From assembly GCF_050433505.1 (NCBI RefSeq), contig NZ_JBNPXC010000003.1:1-64000 (forward strand): a stretch of 64,000 bases of DNA. Direction: 5' to 3'. Numbering within the stretch: position 1 is the first letter of the stretch; each line of letters opens with the position of its first letter. The position numbers were made by a program, and so were the translations under genes. Positions 27,590 through 35,670 of the stretch are shown here, piece by piece. The DNA is from Methanobacterium_D oryzae. Its GTDB lineage: Archaea > Methanobacteriota > Methanobacteria > Methanobacteriales > Methanobacteriaceae. A model generated the notes under the pieces. It saw only the letters and a list, made by a program, of their open reading frames with translations. It had not been told where the DNA came from and searched no databases.

Positions 27590-27664
27590 AAAATATAAAA
27601 ACTATTTTTATATGTTGATTTGGATCATTCCTATCAACATTCTAAAATATGAATTGGTGATAAT

Positions 27665-27934
27665 ATGGGAGACGTAGTAGCAACAATAAAATTAATGCCA
27701 GAAAGCCCTGACGTTGATTTAGAAAAAATGAAAGAAGATATAATGGCCTCAATTCCTGAAGGTACTGAATTTCACAAAATAGAAGAAGAACCAATTGCAT
27801 TTGGCCTCGTAGCGCTTAATGTAATGGTTGTTGTAGGTGACGCTGAAGGTGGAACAGAACCAGCCGAAGAAAACTTCGCTAAAATTGAAGGCGTTAACAC
27901 CGTAGAAGTTACTGATGTAAGAAGATTAATGTAA
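27665..27934 (+). CDS. ef1b: Elongation factor 1-beta
   Basis: 89 residues, the normal archaeal length. The opening GDVVATIKLMPESPDVDLEKMKEDI and the closing GVNTVEVTDVRRLM are those of archaeal EF-1beta, the guanine-nucleotide exchange factor for EF-1alpha. The protein is a single ferredoxin-like fold. GGTGAT is 6 nt before the ATG. The upstream hairpin cluster isolates it from the mfnE operon. Confidence 0.95.
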   Translation: MGDVVATIKLMPESPDVDLEKMKEDIMASIPEGTEFHKIEEEPIAFGLVALNVMVVVGDAEGGTEPAEENFAKIEGVNTVEVTDVRRLM

Positions 27935-28004
27935 TTTCTTAAAATTTTTTATTTTTAAAATTAATTTTTAAACGATTCTTATCATTTCAAATTTTAATTA
28001 AATT

Positions 28005-29885
28005 TTATTTTCTTTTTATTTTAAGAGGTTCAATTTTAGGCAGCATACTATATTTAACCCCTCTTGGTCGAGGCCCTCTATGTTCACAGCCCCTAGCTAT
28101 GCTAATATATAAAGCACTGTTAATAAGACCTATATGGCTGAATGCTTGGGGAAAATTACCCAACTGCTTTCCTGTCTGGGGATCTATTTCCTCAGATAAA
28201 AGACCTAAAGGACTTATTTGCTGAAGTACTTTAACAAATATTTCTTCAGCTTCATCAAGTCTACCAGAAAGGGTTAAAGAATCTACAAGCCAAAATGAGC
28301 AGAGTGCAAAACAGCCCTCATCTCCCGGAAGACCATCTTCATTCTTATAACGATAGATATATCCTCCTTCTGTCATTAAATTATCCATTACTGCTTTAAT
28401 GGTGCCTTGAACTCTTGGATCGTCATAGGGTAAAAATCCAGTTTGAGGAATAAGAACACTTGTTGCATCAATTGCACCGGAATCAAAATATTGAACAAAA
28501 CTATTTAATTCTTTATTAAATCCTTTTTCAAGTATTACTTTCCTTATTTCTTCCCTTGTTTTTTCCCATTTATTAAATACCTGATCATGGCCTTTAGTTT
28601 TAGCTATTTTAAGACCTCTATCAACAGCTACCCAACACATAAGCTTGGAATGGACATAATGGCGTGATTCATCCCTTATTTCCCAGATTCCCCTATCCTT
28701 TGTATTCCATATTTTACAAATATAATCAACTATGTCTTTTATAAAATTCCATGTTTCCTCTGTAATATCTCTTCCATAACGAGCAGTATCATAAATGGCA
28801 TTTATTAGTTCTCCATAGATATCAAGCTGTTTTTGGCAATATGCATCATTTCCTATTCTAACTGGACTTGAATCTTTGTATCCTGAAAGATATTCTAATA
28901 TTCGCTCTTCTAAACTAACCTCCTGGTGAATAGGATACATTATCTTGATATCTGAAGGATCTGTATTTTGTTTTATAATATTGCTGAGCCATTTCATAAA
29001 ATCTTGAGATTCCTCAATATGCTCAAGGTGAAAGAGCGCCTGTATTGTATACGATGAATCTCTAATCCACGCATAACGATAATCCCAGTTCCTTACTCCT
29101 CCAATAATTTCTGGAAGAGATGTTGTTGCTGCTGCGGCAATAGCCCCACTATGAGGGTTTGCAAGTAATTTTAGCACTAATCCTGAACGAATAATTGTAT
29201 CACGCCATATACCTCTAAGAATACAAATTTTAGGGCATTTATTAGTCCAATCCTGCCAGTATTTTTTTGTTATTTTTAATCTACTTTTACAATAATTATA
29301 ATCCATAAGATTCTCTTCACCATCTTGATTATATTGGATAACAAACCATAACTCATCGCCTTTTTTCATATCAAATTGGCCTTTAATGGCTTGATCCTCA
29401 ATTTTTAATGGAATAGTTGTATTTAATAACAGATTCTCATTTTGATACGTGCATAATACACCTTCTTCAACTAATTCAAAGTTTGGAATTGATTTCGCAT
29501 AATTGAAACGGGGCTCGAAATTAAATATAAGCCTGCTATGGCCTTCAATGCATTCAACTCTTCGGTAAAGAGATCTGTGCTGTTCATCTCCCCTATATTC
29601 CTTAACTGGCATAAAATCAGTTATTGCAACCATACCAAATGGCGTATTAAAAGTGGTTCTAAGAATATTTGTGTTTCTAATATAAGCTTGAAATGAATGA
29701 AATTTAGAAACGGGTTGAATAAGAAATTTTCCACCTCTTTCGCTATCTAAAATTGCTGCAAAAACTGAATGAGATTCAAGATATGGAAAACAGAGCCAGT
29801 CAATAGATCCATCATTACCTATTAGGGCACATGTTTCAAGGTTTCCAATAATGCCATAGTCTTCTATATCCTTAAAATTATTCAT
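28005..29885 (-). CDS. Glycoside hydrolase family 15 (glucoamylase/trehalase-like)
   Basis: 626 residues from the ATG at 29885; the frame opens at a TTG overlapping the upstream gene. The N-terminal beta-sandwich domain (YGIIGNLETCALIGNDGSIDWLCFPYLESHSVFAAILD) is followed by the (alpha/alpha)6 barrel with GGVRNWDYRYAWIRDSSYT near residue 270. This is a GH15 enzyme, which hydrolyses alpha-linked glucose polymers or trehalose from the non-reducing end. No signal peptide is visible, so it is cytoplasmic. It follows a sugar porter gene by 7 nt, forming a carbohydrate operon. With otsB in the window, trehalose is a plausible substrate. Confidence 0.85.
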   Translation of the reverse strand: MNNFKDIEDYGIIGNLETCALIGNDGSIDWLCFPYLESHSVFAAILDSERGGKFLIQPVSKFHSFQAYIRNTNILRTTFNTPFGMVAITDFMPVKEYRGDEQHRSLYRRVECIEGHSRLIFNFEPRFNYAKSIPNFELVEEGVLCTYQNENLLLNTTIPLKIEDQAIKGQFDMKKGDELWFVIQYNQDGEENLMDYNYCKSRLKITKKYWQDWTNKCPKICILRGIWRDTIIRSGLVLKLLANPHSGAIAAAATTSLPEIIGGVRNWDYRYAWIRDSSYTIQALFHLEHIEESQDFMKWLSNIIKQNTDPSDIKIMYPIHQEVSLEERILEYLSGYKDSSPVRIGNDAYCQKQLDIYGELINAIYDTARYGRDITEETWNFIKDIVDYICKIWNTKDRGIWEIRDESRHYVHSKLMCWVAVDRGLKIAKTKGHDQVFNKWEKTREEIRKVILEKGFNKELNSFVQYFDSGAIDATSVLIPQTGFLPYDDPRVQGTIKAVMDNLMTEGGYIYRYKNEDGLPGDEGCFALCSFWLVDSLTLSGRLDEAEEIFVKVLQQISPLGLLSEEIDPQTGKQLGNFPQAFSHIGLINSALYISIARGCEHRGPRPRGVKYSMLPKIEPLKIKRK

Positions 29886-29892
29886 AAGATCC

Positions 29893-31272
29893 CTATTTTT
29901 CAACTTTTTCTTTTATTTCATCAGGATTTTTACCCATAAGCCATATTGCTTCAATTTCTTCAAGGGATTTTCCTTTAGTTTCAGGTACAAGAGCATAAAC
30001 GAAAATAAATGCACCTACTCCTATTATACTGTAAAGCCAGAATGTACCAGGAGTTCCTAAAAATTGAATTAAAGATAGAAAAGTTATTGCCACCAGTAAA
30101 TTAAAACCCCAGTTAGCTAATGTTGCAATGCTCATTGCACGTCCTCTTATTCTTAGAGGATAAATTTCTGAGATCATTAACCAGAAAACAGGGCCTAAAC
30201 CAATGGCAAAAGATCCAACGTATATCATTAAGCAAATAACTGCAAGCCAACCCAAAGATGCAGATAGACCAGGTAAAGCAAAAGCCATTCCCAATAATCC
30301 GAGACTAATAATCATTCCTACAAGACCAATTAAGAGCAATGGCCTTCTTCCTACTTTATCAATTAAAAGTATAGATACAATGGTTAAAAGCACATTTATT
30401 ACACCAATTCCGGCAGTAGCAAGTATAGAGGCAGCTGCTGATCCTAAACCCGCAAACAGAAGAATAGTTGGGGCATAATAGATAACAGTATTGATACCAG
30501 TTAACTGTTGAAAGATAGCAAGCCCTATACCTACTATTAAAGCCGGCCTAACCACAGGATCTAATAAATCTCCCCATTTACATTCTTTTTCACAGATTAA
30601 ACTCTCCCTGATTTCTTTCATTTCATCATTTACATTTTTGGTCATTCTTATACGTTCAAGAACAGAACGTGCTTTATCCATTGCCCCTCTACTATAAAGC
30701 CATCGAGGGCTTGGTGGCATAAAATACATTCCAACTCCCAATATTATGCTTGGAATTACTGCCAATCCTAACATCCAGCGCCATTCTCCAGTTGTGGCAA
30801 AATAATAATTCACTAGATAAGAAACAACAATACCTACAGTTATTGCAAGTTGATTTAATGACACTAACGCTCCTCTAATATTTGCCGGTGCAACTTCAGC
30901 TATATAAAGCGGTACAATAAAAGATGCCATTCCAATAGCTACACCAACTCCTATCCTACCTGCAATTAATGTATAAACATCTGGAGTTAATGCAGTAAAT
31001 ATTGCACCTAATCCAAAGATAATTGCTGCGAGAATAATCATTATACGGCGGCCGTATTTATCTGCAAGGACTCCACTTATGCTTGCTCCAATTACTGCCC
31101 CAATTAAAACTGCACTTACAACAATTTCCTGGGCAGTTCCTGAGAGTGTGAAAGCTTCTCTTATAAAAAGTATTGCCCCTGAAATTACTCCAGTATCATA
31201 TCCAAATAATAATCCCCCAATTGCTGTAATAGTAGCAATTATAATTACAAATCTATTTTTTCCAAGATTCAC
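29893..31272 (-). CDS. MFS sugar/proton symporter
   Basis: 459 residues from a GTG at 31272, chosen because GGAGG lies 8 nt upstream (the frame opens at an ATG 57 bp earlier). It has twelve predicted membrane segments and the sugar-porter marks: GGLLFGYDTGVISGA near the start, DKYGRRIMI between segments 2 and 3, PPSPRWL and ER before the central loop, VGRRPLLLIGLVG in the second half, and PETKGKSLEEIEAIW at the end. It is predicted to import a hexose or disaccharide with protons. The GH15 gene follows directly. Confidence 0.88.
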   Translation of the reverse strand: MNLGKNRFVIIIATITAIGGLLFGYDTGVISGAILFIREAFTLSGTAQEIVVSAVLIGAVIGASISGVLADKYGRRIMIILAAIIFGLGAIFTALTPDVYTLIAGRIGVGVAIGMASFIVPLYIAEVAPANIRGALVSLNQLAITVGIVVSYLVNYYFATTGEWRWMLGLAVIPSIILGVGMYFMPPSPRWLYSRGAMDKARSVLERIRMTKNVNDEMKEIRESLICEKECKWGDLLDPVVRPALIVGIGLAIFQQLTGINTVIYYAPTILLFAGLGSAAASILATAGIGVINVLLTIVSILLIDKVGRRPLLLIGLVGMIISLGLLGMAFALPGLSASLGWLAVICLMIYVGSFAIGLGPVFWLMISEIYPLRIRGRAMSIATLANWGFNLLVAITFLSLIQFLGTPGTFWLYSIIGVGAFIFVYALVPETKGKSLEEIEAIWLMGKNPDEIKEKVEK

Positions 31273-31714
31273 TTTTGCAGCCTCCAAAAAAATGATTTTA
31301 GAACTATTATAATGACCATCTTCATACATTAGACCCGATAATACAAATTAGGAATAATTGATTTTATTTTTAAATGAATTAATAAGAAATTTAGCTGTTT
31401 AATCAGTTTTTACCCATTATATACTGTTCCTTCGCATTTTTAGGTAATAGTAGATGTTTTCTTTATTTAATACTAATTTAATACTTTATATTACTATAGT
31501 ATTTTTAAGTTTAAAAGATTTATCATAATGCTTAACTAAAAATAAGTGCTTAAATTCATTAAATCAATCTTTAAAAATTACAAAAAAGCTATTTAATTCT
31601 TTATTTTATAATAAAAACTCCATAGTATGTTTAGAGAATTAATAAAGTTATAAAGCCAAGAAGAACAAACAATTTCAGAAAATTATAATAATAATATTTA
31701 ACATATTGTTAATA
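31273..31714. other. Intergenic region upstream of the sugar operon
   Basis: About 440 bp, AT-rich. It should carry the leftward promoter for the sugar porter and whatever drives the small ORF on the right. I see no RNA gene, no clear repeat and no convincing operator. Confidence 0.5.
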
Positions 31715-31921
31715 ATGAGTACTGATACGCAGATCACATTAGTTATTTTTGTAATAATGGGAGAATTCATGTTTCTAAGAGGTCTTAATGAAAATATAGA
31801 TTTATTAGAGTTAATTATAATTATTATCTACATTTTATGTTTTTTAGCAGGAGCAACGCTAATTTTTGCATTATTAAGTAATTTTTTAACTCAAATTTTG
31901 AATTATATGTTTAATAATTAA
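31715..31921 (+). CDS. Small membrane protein, doubtful
   Basis: 68 residues from the ATG at 31715. Two hydrophobic stretches (ITLVIFVIMGEFMFLRG and LLELIIIIIYILCFLAGATLIFALLSNFL) would span the membrane. No ribosome site and no family are recognised. Its composition is that of the AT-rich surroundings, so it could be a chance frame. Confidence 0.35.
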   Translation: MSTDTQITLVIFVIMGEFMFLRGLNENIDLLELIIIIIYILCFLAGATLIFALLSNFLTQILNYMFNN

Positions 31922-32008
31922 TGATCAAAAAGTATAAATGTAATATAATAATAACTTATTTTTAAATTTGAATATTCTCGCGTAGATAACATTCTATTTA
32001 AAAATGAG

Positions 32009-32904
32009 GTGGTAAAAATTTTTGATCTAATAATTGCATGCCTAATTGGCGTTTTATGCGGAACCATAACTGGATTAATACCTGGAATTCATGTTAATAC
32101 TGTTGGAGCTTTTGTTTTTGCATCTTCAGCATATTTCTTGACTTCTTACTCTCCGGAAATTATCTGCATATTTTTAATTTCTATGGCAATTTCACATGCT
32201 CTTTTAGAATTTATCCCATCCATGTTTCTTGGAGTTCCAGAGGAAGGAACAGTCCTATCAATTTTACCCGGACATCAGCTTTTACTTCAAGGAAGAGGAA
32301 AAGAAGCTGTGAGATTAGCTGCAATAGGTGGGTTTGGAGCAGTTTTAATTACTGGTTTGTTCTTACCAATTTTCATAATTATTTTACCTTTAATTTATGA
32401 GCCAATTAAACCATATATCTGGATTTTACTTATAATAGTAGTTATATTCATGTTTATAAGATTAAGCAGAGATATAAAATCATTTTTATGGTCTGTTGTT
32501 TTATTTTTACTTTCTGGAATTATGGGCCATGTTATGTTAAATTTACCAATCTCTTCCAATATTTCACTTCTTGTAATTTTTACAGGGCTATTTGGCGTTA
32601 GTACCTTACTTTATAGCCTTTCGCAGAGTTCTTTTGTTCCAACGCAAAATAGATTCCATAATTTTAAAATTAATGCTCCAATTTTAAGAGGAATTTTTGC
32701 TGGAGGAATAGCTGGAACGATTTTGGGATTCTTGCCAGGACTTGGACCAGCCCAAGGAAGCCTAATTGCACAAGAATTTAGTGGTGGTGGAGACTCAGAA
32801 AGTAATAAAGAAAGTTTTCTTGTAGCTGTAAGTGGTGTAAATACCTCTGATGCTTTATTTTCCCTCGTACTTATTTTTATAATTGGAAATCCAAGAAGCG
32901 GAAT
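32009..32904 (+). pseudogene. TctA-like permease, 5' part, split by the integrative element
   Basis: Encodes the first 299 residues of a membrane protein (GTLTG-like opening LCGTITGLIPGIHVNTVGAF, then FLGVPEEGTVLSILPGHQLLLQGRGKEAVRLAAIGGFG and FLPGLGPAQGSLIAQEF), the COG1784/TctA-like permease family. The coding sequence enters the left att repeat as IGNPRSGI. The following 12 residues before the stop at 32944 belong to element DNA. The true continuation lies 15.7 kb away at 48,608. The start is a GTG within GAGGTGGT, so the exact initiation codon is uncertain. Confidence 0.85.
32887..32904 (+). repeat. attL direct repeat
   Basis: AAATCCAAGAAGCGGAAT. It differs from the right copy at two positions. 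Within the permease frame it codes for NPRSGI. Confidence 0.85.
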
Positions 32905-33309
32905 TAACCCTATCCCTATCCTAAACTATGCCTTTTTGATATAATGATAATTATATTAGTATTACATTAGAAATCTAAATTTTAGATATTTTTTATAATT
33001 TTGATACAAAAAAATAAAACAGATACTCTAACTTTCTTTAATTGGAATGTAAAATAAGTAGATATTAATCTCCAGATATTAAACCTAAAAATTCAAGCAT
33101 TATATTTCACAATGGACCCCAAATTATCAAAGTTACAACCACAAATTGCAATATGGTGAAGGCATCATTCAATTTCATCAAACAATTACCTAAAAGTTAA
33201 TTTAATATGTTGTTTAGCGTATATGCAGATATTCACATCTTTAAATTATTTCTACTTTAATTTAATAGTTTAGAATACAAAATAATGTTACTATTGATTT
33301 CTATGCTAT
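32905..33309. other. Left end of the element, non-coding
   Basis: About 400 bp, AT-rich, downstream of the leftward defence operon. A small stem ATCTAAA/TTTAGAT-like at about 32972-32988 could be a terminator. No gene is seen on either strand. Confidence 0.5.
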
Positions 33310-33846
33310 TCAAAATGTGGTAGTAGTCATTACTAATTCACAATACTTGTCTTTAAACAAATTTACTAAATCCTGTGTAGTATTCAAATTTTCAATTTCT
33401 TCAAGTGTCAATATAAAAATATGTAAACCTCTTGACAATGCCATAGAAATTTCATAGTATGCTCGATTATTTCTCTCTCTAGAGCCTGTAATCCCATTAG
33501 TAGCCACAATTATCCCATAGTCACGACCTCTATTTTGGAGCTTTTGAATAAAATAACTTACATTTTGAGTATCAACAGGATTATCCCAATTTTTACATTC
33601 TACAAGAACAATTGCAGGAAAATAATGAAATCCTCTAGAATTAAATGATTCATTCCAAAAACCAATATCTATTTCTTCAGTTTGAGCATAATTTGTTTCA
33701 TTTTTAAAACTAACACTCATACCAGGTACTCTTTCAAATATATAACAAATAAGGTCCTCTAAAGCTTTACCTTTCTCATGAGAAGTAGTAGCATTATTAC
33801 TTCTTTGAAGAAACTCATCTAACCTTCTTCTAGAATACTGGGCCAT
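33310..33846 (-). CDS. Mrr-like PD-(D/E)xK restriction endonuclease
   Basis: 178 residues. The PD-(D/E)xK core is complete: a glutamate in KGKALEDLICYIFE (E30), aspartate in TEEIDIGFW (D60) and ECK at 83-85 in IVLVECKNW, followed by a strand-helix with GIIVATNGITG. This is the arrangement of Mrr-type nucleases that cut DNA, often modified DNA. There is no recognition domain beyond the nuclease, so it may depend on the partner encoded 2 bp upstream. AAGGGG precedes the ATG. It is the last gene of the five-gene operon. Confidence 0.8.
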   Translation of the reverse strand: MAQYSRRRLDEFLQRSNNATTSHEKGKALEDLICYIFERVPGMSVSFKNETNYAQTEEIDIGFWNESFNSRGFHYFPAIVLVECKNWDNPVDTQNVSYFIQKLQNRGRDYGIIVATNGITGSRERNNRAYYEISMALSRGLHIFILTLEEIENLNTTQDLVNLFKDKYCELVMTTTTF

Positions 33847-33848
33847 TT

Positions 33849-34751
33849 TTAGACCCCTTTTTGGCAGTGAACCATTTTATTTCTTTCTTTTACAATTATA
33901 TCAGCTAAAGAAAGTTCATGCAGCGAATTAACTAAATTATTAAGTTCTAACCAAATTACCATGGGCATTTGTAATCCAGAAGGTTCAAAACGTCTATTTT
34001 CATTATCTAAATAAATAAGAAGCCCTGTGGAGGCATTAGTATTTTCAAGATATTTTCTTAATTGAATTTCAGATTTTCTTAATTGATTTTTAGACAAAGT
34101 ACCTTCTTTAATTTCAACTAAAACGGGATTTCCTAAATTAGATTCTAGCTTATCAATCCATAATGATATATCAATCCCAATATCATTATAACTTTCTCTT
34201 TTAACGGTTCTAACTCCATCTAAATTATCAAATAAATTCATTAAAAATAATTCTAATTGTTTTTCATTATTAATTAAATTAAGATTATTCTGAGAAAGAT
34301 AATCATTAAACTTTTTTCCCGATTTTGGCTCTTTATTTTCATAATAAGCGCTTTTTGGGATTTTTCTATATTTATTCAAAAATTGGTCAAGAGAAAATGT
34401 TATTGCTTCTTTATCTTTAGAAAATGCCTTTACATATACAAAATTCTTCAAATCCAAAGGTATATCCCAATTATCTTCAATTATTAAAAAAATTGGCTTT
34501 CCGATTCCCTTTGCAAGTCCTATTTCAAAAAAAACAGCAGGAGACCTATCTGAAGAGATTATAGCACATATAAAATCTGAACTACGTATTTCTTTCTCAA
34601 TTGCCATTGATGAACTAATTTTAGAAATTGGAATATGAAGAGAGTCAGTTACCCTAATATTACGAGCTTCCAATAGTTCCCTAAGAGGTCTAGTATCGTT
34701 CTTAAAAGAGGAAACTAGATAACACTTTTTAAATGATTTTTTTTTATTCAT
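33849..34751 (-). CDS. TIR/deoxyribosyltransferase-like domain fused to PD-(D/E)xK nuclease
   Basis: 300 residues. Residues 8-125 look like the TIR/nucleoside-deoxyribosyltransferase-like fold: CYLVSSF strand, IEKEIRSSDFICAIISSD, then SPAVFFEIGLAKGIGKPIFLI with a conserved glutamate at 76 where family enzymes have the catalytic acid. Residues 165-275 form a second domain with nuclease motifs: aspartate 194 in GIDISLW and E-x-K at 213-215 in VLVEIKEG. I do not know a characterised protein with this pairing. NAD or nucleotide cleavage coupled to DNA cutting is inference. Two bp separate it from the Mrr gene, so they are coupled. Confidence 0.65.
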   Translation of the reverse strand: MNKKKSFKKCYLVSSFKNDTRPLRELLEARNIRVTDSLHIPISKISSSMAIEKEIRSSDFICAIISSDRSPAVFFEIGLAKGIGKPIFLIIEDNWDIPLDLKNFVYVKAFSKDKEAITFSLDQFLNKYRKIPKSAYYENKEPKSGKKFNDYLSQNNLNLINNEKQLELFLMNLFDNLDGVRTVKRESYNDIGIDISLWIDKLESNLGNPVLVEIKEGTLSKNQLRKSEIQLRKYLENTNASTGLLIYLDNENRRFEPSGLQMPMVIWLELNNLVNSLHELSLADIIVKERNKMVHCQKGV

Positions 34752-34808
34752 ATATTACTTCCTACAAATTTAATGGACAAAAATATTAGGAATTAATTAA
34801 TTCATGTT

Positions 34809-35051
34809 TTATTCTCTTTTTAATTTACGCATTTCTTTATATCTTGATTCAACTTCTTCTATTTTAGACAAAATTATGTCTTTTTTATCAGTTCCAAACT
34901 CATTTTCAAGAGATTCTATTAAGTTATTATATTCTTTTTTAGGGAAAAATGTTGAATTTATTTCATATCCTTTTATTTTCCAGTCATGAGTTCCGACTAC
35001 ATGTAATAGGATACCCATTTCATTAATCTCAGTTCTTCGCCCTCTCATCAT
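34809..35051 (-). CDS. Small protein of the defence operon, unknown function
   Basis: 80 residues. The N-terminus is GILLHVVGTHDWKIKGYEINS, and the C-terminal half is a charged helix likely to form a coiled coil (LENEFGTDKKDIILSKIEEVESRYKEMRKLKRE). GGAG lies 4-5 nt before the ATG. It sits 13 nt behind the AbiV-like gene. No family is recognised; as a small protein among nucleases it could be an antitoxin or adaptor (inference). Confidence 0.55.
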   Translation of the reverse strand: MMRGRRTEINEMGILLHVVGTHDWKIKGYEINSTFFPKKEYNNLIESLENEFGTDKKDIILSKIEEVESRYKEMRKLKRE

Positions 35052-35064
35052 TTATCTCCATAAT

Positions 35065-35625
35065 TTATTCATTTGTTTTTCTAAATTCATCTACTTCTTC
35101 AAGAATTCTTTGCCAATCATCAGGACCAGTTCCTGTAGTAAAACCCTGAATTTCTGCATAAATTTCTCCTGCAAAGCACACGAGTAAAAAAGCAGTATCT
35201 CTAGAAACTACATTTTCAGGCACAATCATACCGTTTTCTAAATATAATGCATTATTCCTAATTTTGAATAATTCATCTTTTTTGATTAATTCAGCAAATT
35301 TGCTCTCATCATTTCCATAAATTCTAGTTACCCTCGAATTAACAATTAGATTATCATATGCTGCGTATCTATATTTTTGATGATGATTATAGAACCCTTT
35401 TTTGTCAAATTTTCCACCTAATGATTCTATTCTCATAATTGTAAGTTTTCCTACCTCTTCTATAAGTGTAATAGCAAAAAATGATGCCAATGCAAAATCG
35501 GACTCTTCAAAGAATTTGATACTTAATTTCCAATATTTATCATAATGTCTTTTAACATCATCTGATAGTTTTATAGGTTTCATCCCCAATGCTTTTTGGA
35601 ATATTTCTCGAGCTTTATTTTCCAT
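35065..35625 (-). CDS. AbiV-family abortive infection protein (HEPN-like)
   Basis: 186 residues, mainly helical. The segment ALASFFAITLIEEVGKLTIMRIES (residues 45-68) with EEVGK is the mark of the AbiV family, and HHQKYRYAAYD follows at 81-91, as in the family. AbiV proteins, first known in lactococci, stop phage multiplication by blocking translation and belong to the HEPN superfamily. GGTGATT precedes the ATG. It lies 45 nt after the GmrSD-like gene in the same operon. Confidence 0.75.
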   Translation of the reverse strand: MENKAREIFQKALGMKPIKLSDDVKRHYDKYWKLSIKFFEESDFALASFFAITLIEEVGKLTIMRIESLGGKFDKKGFYNHHQKYRYAAYDNLIVNSRVTRIYGNDESKFAELIKKDELFKIRNNALYLENGMIVPENVVSRDTAFLLVCFAGEIYAEIQGFTTGTGPDDWQRILEEVDEFRKTNE

Positions 35626-35670
35626 TTAATCACCTACAAGATATATGAGTTTATTTTTAGTTTTAAAGTA

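Noticed and set aside
31715..31921. Small ORF as part of the sugar operon
   Set aside because: It is on the opposite strand from the operon and separated by more than 400 bp; kept only as a doubtful gene.
32905..32944. Reading of the 5' permease frame to its stop as a complete 311-residue gene
   Set aside because: The last 12 residues do not resemble the family, while the second half at 48.6 kb continues in frame; the gene is split, not naturally short.
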